This document shows positions 43,315 through 54,558 of a stretch of DNA of 64,000 nucleotides, one piece after another; the first letter of the stretch is position 1; every line of letters begins with the position of its first letter. A program made the position numbers and the translations under genes. The notes under the pieces are model-generated. The model was not told where the DNA came from. It did no database searches and saw only the letters and a program-made list of their open reading frames with translations. The DNA comes from Rhodoferax sp. OV413 (GTDB lineage Bacteria > Pseudomonadota > Gammaproteobacteria > Pseudomonadales > Pseudohongiellaceae), in assembly GCA_943330915.2 (NCBI GenBank), contig CALQJO020000003.1, forward strand, positions 1 through 64,000. Direction: 5' to 3'.

Positions 43315-43325
43315 AGGACCCTGGC

Positions 43326-44252
43326 TTACAGGCAGTAAACAAATATAAATAAACCAATCCAGACCACGTCCACGAAGTGCCAGTACCAAGCTGCCGCCTC
43401 GAAACCGAAATGGTCATCTGGTTTAAAATGGCCTTTCATGCTGCGTAGCAACATCACGATCAACATGAATGTTCCCAGTGTAACGTGAAATCCGTGAAAT
43501 CCAGTCAGCATGAAGAAAGTAGAGCCGTATATTCCAGAATTTAACGTGATTCCGTAATGACCATACGCTTCCCGATATTCAAGCACCTGAAGCACAAGAA
43601 AGATCAAACCCAGAGATACTGTCACAAGCATCCACTGAATTAATCGAGCGCGATTTTCCGCCTTCAATGCAACGTGTGCAAAATGGAGTGTCACTGACGA
43701 GGTAATCAGCACAACAGTATTCCAGAATGGCAGATAGCCAGCGAAGAAGCTCGCGCTCCACTCTTTAACGTGGAGACCATCATGGGGATTTACGAAAACA
43801 TTTGAATCAGGGTTAACCAGCAATGGCCATGTTGCCTGGAATTCTGGCCATAGAACATCGCCAGCGATACCTTTTGCGCCTTCGCCACCGAGCCAGGGCA
43901 CTGATAACTGCCGGACGTAAAACAGTGCGCCGAAGAATGCAGCAAAGAACATCACTTCTGAAAAAATGAACCACATCATTCCCCAAACATAGGAGCGCTT
44001 GAGCTGATCGCTGTTCATCCCGGCATGGTTTTCACGAATTACTGTGGCGAACCAATTAAAAAGAATAGTGGCAAGTATCAGAAATCCAGTGATCGCCATC
44101 CAGGTGGAAGTGGTAACGCTACTCCCGGCTGCAATGTCGTTCAGAATATTTCCCATTCCAAATACTGTCAGTGCCAGACCAATTGAGGCAAAAAACGGAT
44201 ATTTTGACTGTTCAGGTACGTAGTAAGCACTTTGCGAGCTTCCGCTGGCCAT
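43326..44252 (-). CDS. coxC: Cytochrome c oxidase subunit III
   Basis: This 308-residue protein has seven predicted helices and subunit III signatures (WGMMWFIFSEVMFFAAFF, LTGFHGFHVTLGT, WYWHFVDVVWIGLF). It is part of the aa3-type oxidase core and the last gene of the coxB-coxA-ctaG-coxC operon. Confidence 0.95.
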   Translation of the reverse strand: MASGSSQSAYYVPEQSKYPFFASIGLALTVFGMGNILNDIAAGSSVTTSTWMAITGFLILATILFNWFATVIRENHAGMNSDQLKRSYVWGMMWFIFSEVMFFAAFFGALFYVRQLSVPWLGGEGAKGIAGDVLWPEFQATWPLLVNPDSNVFVNPHDGLHVKEWSASFFAGYLPFWNTVVLITSSVTLHFAHVALKAENRARLIQWMLVTVSLGLIFLVLQVLEYREAYGHYGITLNSGIYGSTFFMLTGFHGFHVTLGTFMLIVMLLRSMKGHFKPDDHFGFEAAAWYWHFVDVVWIGLFIFVYCL

Positions 44253-44286
44253 TTTATCTCTCCAAAAATTTCAATATTATTCTGAA

Positions 44287-44856
44287 TTATCGAACCGCTA
44301 TTGCCTGAACGTTGTCGCTTTTCTCTGTTATGTCGTAGAGCGTGTACGACAGCGTAAGTTTTGTGATGCTGGCGGGAAGCTCAGGGTCAATAAAAAAGCG
44401 GATCGGCATATCAGCGGATTCACCGGGTTGCAATAATTGCTCCTCAAAGCAAAAACATTCAATTTTGTTCAGATGAGCAGCGGCGGCATTAGGCGCAACA
44501 CTGGGAATAGCCTGACCCACCATTACATCAGTACCTGGGTTTGTCACCCGGTAACTGACGATATTAACTTCACCTGGTCTTACTGAAAGCTGGGCAATTG
44601 ATGGCTCAAAATTCCAGCCCATCTCAGCATTGTGATGCGCCATAAATTGTACAGTTACTACCCGCTGCTCATCGACCAAGATGCCAGCCTCCGCCTCCGA
44701 GACGCGACCACCCGTTTTGCCATTCAATCCCGTAAGGTCACAAATGACATCGTAAAGTGGCACCAGAGCAAAGCCAAAAGCAAACATTCCCACAACGGCC
44801 AATAACAACTTGCGAACTACGATCTTGTTATTCTGTGGTGATAAATCGTTACTCAT
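44287..44856 (-). CDS. ctaG: Cytochrome c oxidase assembly protein CtaG (Cox11)
   Basis: This 189-residue protein has a single N-terminal membrane helix and a periplasmic Ig-like domain with the copper-binding motif CFCFEEQ. It delivers copper to the CuB site of subunit I. It lies between coxA and coxC. Confidence 0.94.
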   Translation of the reverse strand: MSNDLSPQNNKIVVRKLLLAVVGMFAFGFALVPLYDVICDLTGLNGKTGGRVSEAEAGILVDEQRVVTVQFMAHHNAEMGWNFEPSIAQLSVRPGEVNIVSYRVTNPGTDVMVGQAIPSVAPNAAAAHLNKIECFCFEEQLLQPGESADMPIRFFIDPELPASITKLTLSYTLYDITEKSDNVQAIAVR

Positions 44857-44918
44857 GGTCTTTACTCCAGTACTGCTGTGACGATTGAGCCAATCCCTGC
44901 TTTAAAATCCTTACAATC

Positions 44919-46520
44919 TTACTGCGCGTGTATCAATTTTGGATCTGGCGGTGTTTCGAAGGTGTGGTATGGCGCTGGCGATGGAACAGTCCATTCCAAA
45001 CCTTGAGCACCCTCCCAAACCTGATCGGTTGCTTTCTTACCACCGCGTATGCACTTGATTACCACAAACAACAGAATCAATTGCGAGAACCCGAACAGGA
45101 ATCCACCAACGCTGGAGATCCAGTTAAAGTTGGCGAACTGCAGGGCATAGTCAGGAATACGTCGTGGCATACCCGCAAGCCCAAGGAAATGCTGGGGGAA
45201 GAACAACAGGTTCACACCAATAAATGAAAGCCAGAAATGCAGCTTTCCAAGCGTCTCGTCATACATATATCCGGTCCATTTCGGCAGCCAGTAATAGGCA
45301 GCGGCCATAATGGAGAACACAGCACCCGGAACAAGTACGTAGTGGAAGTGTGCAACCACAAAGTAGGTATCGTGATACTGGAAGTCAGCCGGTGTAATTG
45401 CCAGCATGACGCCGGTAAATCCACCCATTGTGAACAGCACAACAAACGCAATCGCAAACAACATGGGTGTTTCAAAGGTCATGGCGCCGCGGAACATCGT
45501 TGCAACCCAGTTAAACACCTTAACGCCAGTTGGTACTGCGATCAGCATGGTGGCGTACATAAAAAATAGCTGACCTGCCAGGGGCATACCGACTGTAAAC
45601 ATATGGTGTGCCCATACGATGAAGGACAGGAAAGCAATGGATGCCGTCGCGTATACCATTGAGTCATAACCAAACAGTCGCTTGCGAGCGAAGGTTGGGA
45701 TAATGGCTGATACAATTCCAAATGCCGGCAAAATCATGATGTAAACTTCGGGGTGCCCAAAGAACCAGAACAGGTGCTGGAACAGAACTGGATCACCGCC
45801 ACCCGCTGCGTTGAAGAAGCTGGTACCGAAGTGAATGTCGAACAACATCATTGTAACGACGCCAGCCAGTACCGGCATTACCGCAATCAGTAGATAAGCA
45901 GTTATCAACCACGTCCATACGAACAATGGCATCTTCATGAAGGTCATGCCAGGGGCGCGCATGTTGAGAATGGTAGCGATAACATTAATCGAGCCCATGA
46001 TCGACGATGCGCCCATCACATGCACAGCAAATATAAAAAATGTTGTCGACGGCGGCGCGTAAGTTGTTGAAAGCGGGGCGTAGAAAGTCCAACCAAAGTT
46101 CGGACCACCCCCTTCCATAAACATGGTAGACACCATAATCGTAAATGCGAATGGCAGGAGCCAAAAACTCCAGTTATTCATTCTCGGCAATGCCATATCT
46201 GGCGCACCAATCATCAGCGGAATCAGCCAGTTAGCCAAACCCACAAACGCTGGCATAACCGCACCAAACACCATGATCAAACCATGCATTGTTGTCATCT
46301 GGTTGAAAAATGCAGGCTCTATAAATTGCAGGCCAGGTTGAAACAGCTCTGCGCGAATGACAAGTGCAAATGCACCGCCCAGTAGGAACATCGTGAAGCT
46401 AAACCACAGATACAAAGAGCCTATATCCTTGTGGTTGGTTGTGTACAACCATCGAGTCAGACCTTTTGCCGGACCGTGGTGGTGATCATGTGCATCGCTT
46501 ATGGTGTGTGTGGCGCTCAT
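44919..46520 (-). CDS. coxA: Cytochrome c oxidase subunit I
   Basis: This 533-residue protein has twelve helices. Heme and CuB ligands are visible: the helix II His (TTMHGLIMVFG), the cross-linked His-Tyr motif (GHPEVYIMILPAFG), the double His (WAHHMFTVG) and the helix X pair (HFHYVLVPG). Glu before the VYI motif and the D-channel region agree with an A-type heme-copper oxidase. It reduces oxygen to water and pumps protons. Confidence 0.96.
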   Translation of the reverse strand: MSATHTISDAHDHHHGPAKGLTRWLYTTNHKDIGSLYLWFSFTMFLLGGAFALVIRAELFQPGLQFIEPAFFNQMTTMHGLIMVFGAVMPAFVGLANWLIPLMIGAPDMALPRMNNWSFWLLPFAFTIMVSTMFMEGGGPNFGWTFYAPLSTTYAPPSTTFFIFAVHVMGASSIMGSINVIATILNMRAPGMTFMKMPLFVWTWLITAYLLIAVMPVLAGVVTMMLFDIHFGTSFFNAAGGGDPVLFQHLFWFFGHPEVYIMILPAFGIVSAIIPTFARKRLFGYDSMVYATASIAFLSFIVWAHHMFTVGMPLAGQLFFMYATMLIAVPTGVKVFNWVATMFRGAMTFETPMLFAIAFVVLFTMGGFTGVMLAITPADFQYHDTYFVVAHFHYVLVPGAVFSIMAAAYYWLPKWTGYMYDETLGKLHFWLSFIGVNLLFFPQHFLGLAGMPRRIPDYALQFANFNWISSVGGFLFGFSQLILLFVVIKCIRGGKKATDQVWEGAQGLEWTVPSPAPYHTFETPPDPKLIHAQ

Positions 46521-46525
46521 GGCTA

Positions 46526-47674
46526 TTACTGACCTCCTTCAATATAGGCGTTGACATCAGCCGGTTGAACCACATCACCTGTGTTGTTGCCGAAGCTATT
46601 TCTCACGTAGGTAATGATGGATGCCAGCTCAATCGGGTTCAGTTGGCGGCCGTAAGCGGCCATTGCAGTACCAGGAACGCCGTTGACCAGCGTATCCATG
46701 GTAACTGCGACATCACCCGTCGCTTTGACACTGCCAGCCAGAGCGGGGAATACCGGTGGCATACCGACACCGCCTGGCTGGTGGCAAGCTACGCAGTTGC
46801 GATTGTAAATTGTCTCGCCCTGAGCCATTGCATCTTCCATGCTCATTTCGGCAGCAGCCAACTCACGAACCTGTCTGATACCCGCCTGCTGCTCAGCGTA
46901 CCAAGCCTGATAATCAGCCGGAGCTAGCGCGTGCACTTCGATCGGCATAAAGCCATGCTCCATGCCGCACAATTCTGCACATTGGCCGCGATAGATACCA
47001 GGCTCTTCAACGATTACCCAAGTTTCGTTAATAAACCCGGGAATGGTATCTTTCTTGATCGCAAAGTCAGGGACCCACCACGCATGGATGACATCAGCTG
47101 AGGTCATCAGGAAGCGCACTTTGGTTTCAGTCGGGATCACAAGAGGGCGGTCAACTTCAAGCAGGTAGTTTTCGCCTTTCTCTATTCCGTTGTTGATCTC
47201 CTCGCGCGAGGTCGACAATACGCTGAAGAATGATACCTCTTCTTCATCCATGTTTTCGCGCATGTAGCGGTATTCCCAACGCCACTGATAACCGATGATC
47301 TGCACATCAAGTTCAGACTCGGAAGCGTCGTAAGCGGCTGTCAGCACGCGTGTTGCAGGAATAGCCATCGCGATCAGTATCAGGAAAGGAATAATCGTCC
47401 AGATAATCTCGACCTTGGTGCTTTCATGGAAAGTAGCTGGCTGCACGCCCTTTGACTTTCTATGATTGATAATTGACCAAAACATGGCTCCGAATACAAC
47501 CACTCCGATGGCGACACACCACCAGAAGATAGTCATATGAAGGTCATAAGTATCTCGACTCATTTGGGTTACGCCCCTGGGCATGTTTAAGTCCCAGGCT
47601 GCATGCAGACCCGCACTCCAGAAAAGCAGAGTACTGAGCGCAAGGCTTAACCACAGCTTTGCTTTCGACAACAT
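46526..47674 (-). CDS. coxB: Cytochrome c oxidase subunit II with fused cytochrome c domain
   Basis: This 382-residue protein has a signal peptide (to about 25), two transmembrane helices, the CuA cupredoxin domain with CAELCGMEHGFM, and a C-terminal cytochrome c domain (CVACHQ, about 285-375). The heme domain makes this a caa3-like subunit II that can take electrons directly from small carriers such as cytochrome c4. It is the first gene of the operon, 5 bases before coxA. Confidence 0.95.
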   Translation of the reverse strand: MLSKAKLWLSLALSTLLFWSAGLHAAWDLNMPRGVTQMSRDTYDLHMTIFWWCVAIGVVVFGAMFWSIINHRKSKGVQPATFHESTKVEIIWTIIPFLILIAMAIPATRVLTAAYDASESELDVQIIGYQWRWEYRYMRENMDEEEVSFFSVLSTSREEINNGIEKGENYLLEVDRPLVIPTETKVRFLMTSADVIHAWWVPDFAIKKDTIPGFINETWVIVEEPGIYRGQCAELCGMEHGFMPIEVHALAPADYQAWYAEQQAGIRQVRELAAAEMSMEDAMAQGETIYNRNCVACHQPGGVGMPPVFPALAGSVKATGDVAVTMDTLVNGVPGTAMAAYGRQLNPIELASIITYVRNSFGNNTGDVVQPADVNAYIEGGQ

Positions 47675-48018
47675 TCGCCGTGTCTCCGTAGTAGTAAGAT
47701 AAAGGCTGTTTTACTAATTTTTCAGGTTTGTTGTTCACTGAACCCAAGTACCTAGACCCGAATTCAGCTGCTTTCTTTACCGTGCCCATCAAAATAGCCT
47801 GCTGATCTGTCTTTACATCCAGACAAACTTAGCCTGTTGATGACTGATCAGCAGTCACTGAGGCAGAACTTTCAGATCTGATCTTAGTGGTTAGCCGGGC
47901 ATTGGGGTGCGGTTGAAGGCGACGAGAGTATAACAAAACTTGTTTCTACATTACCATCGTATCTGAGCACATTGATTCAGCTACAAAAAAAGAAACGGAA
48001 GCACGCTGTCAAAATGAA
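47675..48018 (-). promoter_or_regulatory. cox operon upstream region
   Basis: This gap contains a TATACT -10-like element on the minus strand at 47927-47932. If used, it gives a leader of about 250 bases before coxB. No convincing -35 is visible. The track ORF 47544-47792 overlaps coxB in another frame and is not supported. I see no RNA gene here. Confidence 0.35.
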
Positions 48019-48042
48019 CCGCGCCAGTCTAGACCAGCGCGG
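48019..48042 (-). terminator. Terminator-like hairpin after prlC
   Basis: CCGCGCTGG, TCTAGA and CTGGCGCGG (minus strand) form a GC-rich stem with two wobble pairs, followed by TTCATTTTG. It lies 40 bases past the prlC stop and separates prlC from the cox promoter region. Confidence 0.5.
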
Positions 48043-48081
48043 CTGGAAATTTTATCAGGCAGATCAAATTTCTCATATTTC

Positions 48082-50160
48082 TCAATGAGCTCTAAGCCCT
48101 TCCTGCTTTAGCAAAGCAGCAATATCCGGCTCCCTACCCATAAAATCCGTAAACAGCGACAGCGCTTCCGCGCCGCCGCCTCTTGACAATATTTTGTCAA
48201 GAAACTGCTTGCCTATCACCGCGCTCAGAACACCCTCTTTTTCGAATCGGGAAAACACGTCTGCCGAGAGCACCTCAGCCCACTTATAACTGTAGTACCC
48301 TGCTGCATAACCGCCCGCAAAAATATGTGAAAAGCTGTTCTGAAAACGGTTGTAGTCTGGTACTCGGAAGACCGCCGTCCTGCTTCTTGTCTGTTTCAAG
48401 ACTTCCGCAACAAAGTCCGCTTTCTCCTCATATGGAGTCTGGTGCAAAAAGAAATCAAAGTGCGCAAACTCAAGTTGGCGCACACTTCTCATGCCTGACT
48501 GGAAATTCCTTGCCGCCAACATTTTTTCCAGCACTTGCGCAGGCAGCTTCCCGCCAGATTGATAGTGCTCTGAAATCATGCCAATGGATTCGGGATCCCA
48601 GCACCAGTTCTCCATAAGCTGACTAGGCAACTCAACCGCATCCCATGCCACACCCGCAATACCGGAGCTTTGCAGGTATTTTTCTTTGGTCAGCATGTGA
48701 TGCAATCCATGGCCAAACTCGTGAAACAATGTTGTCACTTCGTTATGGGTCAATAGAGCGCAAGTGCCGCCTGATGGAGGAGCAAAATTGCAAATCAGGT
48801 ATGCAACCGGAATTTGAAGCCCTTGTTTGTCTGAATCATTGCCCGATACCAGTCGACGGGTCCGGCATCCCGCCATCCACGCACCTCCCTGTTTCCCTTC
48901 CCGGGTAAACAGATCAAAATAGAATCTTGCGATAACCCGGCCTTCATGGGCTATGTTGTAAAATTCGACTTCTGGATGCCACAGACCTGCTTCATGGTTG
49001 CGCTCCACCCGAATACCATACAAAGATTCGACGATAGCAAACAGACCGTTGAGCACCTTCTTGAGCGGAAACCAGACTCGCAATTCATCTTGTGAGATGT
49101 CGTAGTCTTGCTTTCTTAACTTCTCACTGAAGTATGAAACATCCCAGGCCTCAAGTTTCTGGACTGCGTAAAACCTGTCTGCGAACGATTGCAACTTATC
49201 AAACTCTTGTTTGGCCGCAGGAAGGCTGTAATTGATCATATCTGAAAGAAAGCTGTTCACCTGGTCTACGGATTTAGCCATCTTGCGCTCTATAGACAGT
49301 TCGGCGTAATTGCTGAAGCCCAGCAATTGAGCCATGCGCTCGCGCAGTTTGAGAATCTCTCTGATTACCTCTTGATTGTCCCAGCCTTCCGGACCATTGG
49401 AAGAGGCGCGAGTGGTGTATGCCTTATAGACCTTTTCACGAAGACTGCGGTCATCTGCATACGTCATGACTGCGTGGTAAGAAGGAAAGTCCAGGGTTAA
49501 CAGGTACCCCTCCATACCCTTTGCGGCGGCAGCATCAGCAGCTGACTGCAAGCTCAGGGCCGGAATGCCGGATAATTCCTGAGCATCACTAACCTTCAGG
49601 GTCCATGCCCGTGTAGCATCCAACACGTTATTACCGAACCTGTTGGATAGCTCACTCAGACGTGTTTGCAGGTACGTGTAGTCTTGCTTTTGTTCTGTCG
49701 GCAGACTGACACCGGCCAGCTTGAAGTCCAACAGGCTGTCCTTTAGTATTTTGCGTTGCGAGCCATCCAGATCAAGCTCGTCTGCCCGACCGGACAAAGC
49801 CAGAACCTGATTGTACAGTTGCTCATTCTGGCCGATCTCTGCATAGTAATGTGTTATCAACGGCTGGCAGCGATTGTATGCTTCTCGGATTTCCGGGGTA
49901 TTACACACCGCGTTCAGATGACTGACAGTTGACCAAACTTTGTTTAAACGGTCGTCCATTTCATCGAGCCTGTCGATCAGACTATGCCAATCCGGGATGC
50001 CCTGTGCACTGAATTTGCCCAGCAATTCTGTCAGCTGGGACCGGTTGCTCGCCAGCACCTCGCTTACTGCTGGAACAATATCTTCAGAGCGTATGCGAGA
50101 AAAATCCGGCAAGCAGTCAAATTGCAGCAAAGGATTAACGACTATTTTGTCCGCCAACAT
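48082..50160 (-). CDS. prlC: Oligopeptidase A (M3 family)
   Basis: The ATG at 50160 (MLADKIVVNP) with AGGAG 10 bases upstream is preferred to the TTG one codon earlier. The product has 692 residues. The catalytic zinc motif is HEFGHGLHHML, with the third ligand Glu in WDAVELPSQLMENW, as in thimet-type peptidases. It is a cytoplasmic enzyme that degrades short peptides, including cleaved signal peptides. Confidence 0.95.
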   Translation of the reverse strand: MLADKIVVNPLLQFDCLPDFSRIRSEDIVPAVSEVLASNRSQLTELLGKFSAQGIPDWHSLIDRLDEMDDRLNKVWSTVSHLNAVCNTPEIREAYNRCQPLITHYYAEIGQNEQLYNQVLALSGRADELDLDGSQRKILKDSLLDFKLAGVSLPTEQKQDYTYLQTRLSELSNRFGNNVLDATRAWTLKVSDAQELSGIPALSLQSAADAAAAKGMEGYLLTLDFPSYHAVMTYADDRSLREKVYKAYTTRASSNGPEGWDNQEVIREILKLRERMAQLLGFSNYAELSIERKMAKSVDQVNSFLSDMINYSLPAAKQEFDKLQSFADRFYAVQKLEAWDVSYFSEKLRKQDYDISQDELRVWFPLKKVLNGLFAIVESLYGIRVERNHEAGLWHPEVEFYNIAHEGRVIARFYFDLFTREGKQGGAWMAGCRTRRLVSGNDSDKQGLQIPVAYLICNFAPPSGGTCALLTHNEVTTLFHEFGHGLHHMLTKEKYLQSSGIAGVAWDAVELPSQLMENWCWDPESIGMISEHYQSGGKLPAQVLEKMLAARNFQSGMRSVRQLEFAHFDFFLHQTPYEEKADFVAEVLKQTRSRTAVFRVPDYNRFQNSFSHIFAGGYAAGYYSYKWAEVLSADVFSRFEKEGVLSAVIGKQFLDKILSRGGGAEALSLFTDFMGREPDIAALLKQEGLRAH

Positions 50161-50254
50161 CAATAAAGATCTCCTGTCTGTCTGGAAGCATTCACAGCTT
50201 TCATCATAACATCAGCATCCTACAAAATGAGCTTTGCGAATCGGGGTTAAACGT

Positions 50255-50797
50255 ATGGCTATTGAATCATTTGAAGGCCATGTGCCATCTCTCGGGGCTG
50301 GTGTTTTTGTTCACAAAAGTGCCGTTGTCATCGGAGATGTCCATATAGGGGCCGACTCTTCTGTCTGGCCCTTGGCGACCATCCGCGGCGATATTCATCA
50401 GATCAGGATTGGGGAACGAAGCAGTATTCAGGATGGCTCCGTTTTACATGTCACCCACGATGGGCCGTTTAATCCTGGCGGCTTCCCTTGCACTGTCGGA
50501 GATGACGTCACGGTAGGACATAGAGTAATGCTGCATGGTTGCAGCATTAACAGCCGGGTGCTGATCGGTATGGGCGCTACGGTCATGGATGGTGCGGTTG
50601 TGGAATCTGAAGTGATTATTGGAGCGGGCAGCCTTGTTCCACCCGGCAAGCGACTTGAAAGCGGGTTTTTGTATGTTGGCTCACCCGTTAAACAAGTCAG
50701 AGCTCTTTCCGATCAGGAAAAATCCTTCTTCCTTTATACGGCAGCAAAGTATTGTGAGTTGAAGGATCGTTACCTGAACACAGCGGCGCCTGATTAA
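50255..50797 (+). CDS. Gamma-class carbonic anhydrase family protein
   Basis: I place the start at ATG 50255 (MAIESFEGHVP), with GGGG 8 bases upstream; the track uses TTG at 50234. The product has 180 residues. It is a left-handed parallel beta-helix of hexapeptide repeats (VIGDVHIGADSSVWPLATI), with metal-binding His residues in HVTHDG and GHRVMLHGC, as in YrdA/CamH. Enzymatic activity of this subgroup is often unproven. It is divergent from prlC and convergent with aroE. Confidence 0.9.
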   Translation: MAIESFEGHVPSLGAGVFVHKSAVVIGDVHIGADSSVWPLATIRGDIHQIRIGERSSIQDGSVLHVTHDGPFNPGGFPCTVGDDVTVGHRVMLHGCSINSRVLIGMGATVMDGAVVESEVIIGAGSLVPPGKRLESGFLYVGSPVKQVRALSDQEKSFFLYTAAKYCELKDRYLNTAAPD

Positions 50798-50804
50798 AAT
50801 ACTG

Positions 50805-51629
50805 TCAGCCTGCCAGCTTTCTTCTAAGTGCTTTTAAAACAGGCGCGGTATCTGGACGAATGCCGCGCCACAAGAAAAATGACTCTGCCGCCTGCTCCAC
50901 AAGCATGCCGGTTCCATCGAGCGCCAAGGCAGCGTTTAACGACTTGCTCCATTTCTGGAAAACGGTGTCGCCGGTTGTATAAACCATGTCGTAACAACAG
51001 GTATTTGGCCTTATCAATGAATCGGCCAGCATCGGCATTTCACCGCTTAGGCCTGCCGAACTGCCATTGATAATCCAGTCAGCCTGAATATCAACAAGTT
51101 GATCATTTCCACGAACCTCCAGCTTAAATTCATCAGCAAACAATTTTTGTAGATCTTCTGCTCGAGTAAGTGTTCGGTTAGCGATAATAATGCGCGATGG
51201 GAGTGCTTTGATCAGGCGTGGCAACAAGCCGCGCACGGCGCCTCCTGCGCCCAGAATCAAGATGACTGAATCTGCCAGGCTTCTACCATGGTTCTGCTCA
51301 ATATCTGTGACCAGGCCAATGCCATCCGTGTTGTCTCCCAGCAGACGGCCGTCTGGCATCTTTGAAATGGTATTCACAGCACCGGCCTTTTTGGCATTAG
51401 GCCCATGACAGTCAACGAGGCGCCATGCACTTTCCTTGTGGGGAACTGTTACATTTAATCCGCAGCCCCCCTCGTCAAAGAATCTTTTTACAGCAAGATC
51501 AAAATCCATTGGATCAACTTCCATCCGATCGTAAACCAACCGTTGCCCGGTTTGCTCGGCAAACAAGGCATGAATAAATGGCGATCGGCTGTGCTTAACC
51601 GGAAAACCTGCTACTGCATAATGATCCAT
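50805..51629 (-). CDS. aroE: Shikimate dehydrogenase
   Basis: ATG at 51629 (MDHYAVAGFPVKHSRSP) with AGGA upstream fits the family start; the track ORF begins at 51644. The product has 274 residues. It reduces 3-dehydroshikimate with NADPH in the aromatic pathway. The motifs are GFPVKHSRSP, NVTVPHKE (catalytic Lys), GAGGAVRG and DGTGMLVEQAA. It follows hemF on the same strand. Confidence 0.94.
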   Translation of the reverse strand: MDHYAVAGFPVKHSRSPFIHALFAEQTGQRLVYDRMEVDPMDFDLAVKRFFDEGGCGLNVTVPHKESAWRLVDCHGPNAKKAGAVNTISKMPDGRLLGDNTDGIGLVTDIEQNHGRSLADSVILILGAGGAVRGLLPRLIKALPSRIIIANRTLTRAEDLQKLFADEFKLEVRGNDQLVDIQADWIINGSSAGLSGEMPMLADSLIRPNTCCYDMVYTTGDTVFQKWSKSLNAALALDGTGMLVEQAAESFFLWRGIRPDTAPVLKALRRKLAG

Positions 51630-51646
51630 CGAATGTCCTGTCAATT

Positions 51647-52612
<966 letters not shown>

Positions 52613-53188
52613 TTACGACGCACGAATGGTTTTCCCGGTGTAGAAATCAATAATCTTTGAGGGATTCGTAGCGCCACCTAAAGCCCCCGGCACTGTAAAT
52701 TCCAATTGACCGCCAAAATACTTCTCTACTAAGACTCTCGATCTCGCCGGTGGTTTTCCGGATCTGTTCGCAGAAGTGGATACCAGCGGTCCTCCAAAGG
52801 CACGACACAACGACGTTACCAAGGGATGCTGACTGACCCTGAGCGCAACAGAATTGTGGCTGCCTTTTATCCAGTACGGTACCTGGTCCAGAATATCCGG
52901 CACTAAAAAGGTAATCGCACCCGTGCTGCCTTGGTTTTGCCATGCAACGTCCAGTTTATGTACCTGATCGACCGGTAATGCTGACAAGATGTCAGCAAAT
53001 TCATCGATACCTCCAGCGATGAGTATCATACCTTTTTGGATCGGTCTCCGTTTGATCTGCAGCAAATCGAGACAGGCTTGTTTATTCAGTGGATCACAGC
53101 CAAGTCCCCAGACAGCTTCCGTGGGATAGGCAATGACGTTACCTTCCATCAGCCTCTGTGCCGCCACCTTGACAGATAACTTTTGCAT
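52613..53188 (-). CDS. tsaC: Threonylcarbamoyl-AMP synthase
   Basis: This 191-residue YrdC-fold protein makes threonylcarbamoyl-AMP for the t6A modification of tRNAs. The conserved features are PTEAVWGLGCDP, the KRRPIQKGMILI basic motif, and STSANRSGKPPA. It is shorter than Sua5 and lacks its extra domain, so TsaC is the right name. It lies 14 bases after dprA. Confidence 0.94.
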   Translation of the reverse strand: MQKLSVKVAAQRLMEGNVIAYPTEAVWGLGCDPLNKQACLDLLQIKRRPIQKGMILIAGGIDEFADILSALPVDQVHKLDVAWQNQGSTGAITFLVPDILDQVPYWIKGSHNSVALRVSQHPLVTSLCRAFGGPLVSTSANRSGKPPARSRVLVEKYFGGQLEFTVPGALGGATNPSKIIDFYTGKTIRAS

Positions 53189-53202
53189 AAAACGTCTCTT
53201 TT

Positions 53203-54384
53203 TTACTCATTCTGTTCCAAACGCCGCCAGCGACTGCCATTGTGACTTGCCAGTCCACAGACCTCCAGCCGCAACAACTTCTCACTCAACTCAGCAAATT
53301 GTAGCTCCGTTCTCAGCAAGAGGGTTTCAATACTGACACCATCCTGACATAGCTCTCGGTAGAGCAGTTCACAATCCGCTGGCAACTCAAAACCTGTCGG
53401 CAATGTGCCCGGGCGTTTGTGAGCAATCTGGTTTTTATTGCGGCTGTACTCTGGGTAACACATGGCCAGTTGCGCCTGGCAGATAAACTCAATGTGCTCA
53501 AGTATGTCCTGAGCATTTTCCGTCAAAACAGCGCCTTGACGAAGCAGTTTATGACAACCCCTGCTGCCAGGACTGTTTATTGATCCCGGCACTGAAAAGA
53601 TCTCACGATTCTGCTCCAGTGCCAGACGAGCAGTGATCAAAGACCCGCTACGCATGGTGGCCTCTACAACACAAACCCCAAGACTCAGACCCGAAATAAT
53701 CCTGTTCCTTTGAGGAAAGTGCTCTGCAAGGGGGCCGGCATCAAGTGGCAGCTCCGATACAATTGCACCTGACTCCGGAATACCGCAATTTACAATCCTG
53801 TCTGCCAGAGATTTATTCGAAACCGGATAAACACTGCTCAATCCGTTTCCCAGCACGGCAATCGTTGCTCCATTACTATCCAGCGCAGCCAGATGGGCCT
53901 GTGTATCAATACCAGATGCCAGTCCACTGCAGATAATCAGACCTTTGTCTGTCAGTTCTGCTGCCAGTCTGTAAGCCACCGAACGGCCATAAGCAGAGCT
54001 GCTGCGACTGCCAACAATCGCCACCATGGGGCGTCGCAGGATTTCTGGATTGCCTTTAACAAACAACAATGGCGGATAGTCAGGGATTTCTCTTAACAAC
54101 GCTGGGTACGATGATTCACGTGCGAAAATCACGTGATTACATGACTCCTGAGTCCATTGTATGGTCTGCTCCAGCAAAAGATTCAGTTCTTTGTCTGGCT
54201 GCAGCGCTCGGCTTGCTGCTTGCAGCTCAGACTCTGTTGAGCTTAACGCTGCGATATCACGGGAATCGGGAAGGTAATCCGCTTGCTCCTGTTGCCACTT
54301 GTCCAGCAAGCGCCTTAGAAAAGCTGCACTGACGCCTTTTGTAAAAAATAAACTCAAGATTAATCGGGTCTGATCGTCAGTCAT
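53203..54384 (-). CDS. dprA: DNA-processing protein DprA
   Basis: This 393-residue protein has an N-terminal helical region, the Rossmann-like DprA domain (about 110-310; VGSRSSSAYGRSVAYRLA, GLASGIDTQAH, FPQRNRIISGLS) and a C-terminal winged-helix domain (about 330-390). It loads RecA onto incoming single-stranded DNA during transformation, although many non-competent bacteria keep it. It is divergent from def. Confidence 0.94.
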   Translation of the reverse strand: MTDDQTRLILSLFFTKGVSAAFLRRLLDKWQQEQADYLPDSRDIAALSSTESELQAASRALQPDKELNLLLEQTIQWTQESCNHVIFARESSYPALLREIPDYPPLLFVKGNPEILRRPMVAIVGSRSSSAYGRSVAYRLAAELTDKGLIICSGLASGIDTQAHLAALDSNGATIAVLGNGLSSVYPVSNKSLADRIVNCGIPESGAIVSELPLDAGPLAEHFPQRNRIISGLSLGVCVVEATMRSGSLITARLALEQNREIFSVPGSINSPGSRGCHKLLRQGAVLTENAQDILEHIEFICQAQLAMCYPEYSRNKNQIAHKRPGTLPTGFELPADCELLYRELCQDGVSIETLLLRTELQFAELSEKLLRLEVCGLASHNGSRWRRLEQNE

Positions 54385-54558
54385 TGTCAGGACATCCTTG
54401 TCAAGTAGCCATCAAAACGCCGGGGCAAAGTTGCTGTGATATACTCCGCCCCAAAAAAAGCGGGCGGAACATGTTGTTAGAAAAACCCCCGATCTCTTGT
54501 GGTTATGGCACAGCAATGAGTCTGATGCTTGACGAAATTGCTTCTATCGGAGGACATA

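Noticed and set aside
47544-47792. Minus-strand 82-residue ORF in front of coxB
   Set aside because: More than half overlaps coxB in another frame; composition is not protein-like and there is no supporting start site.
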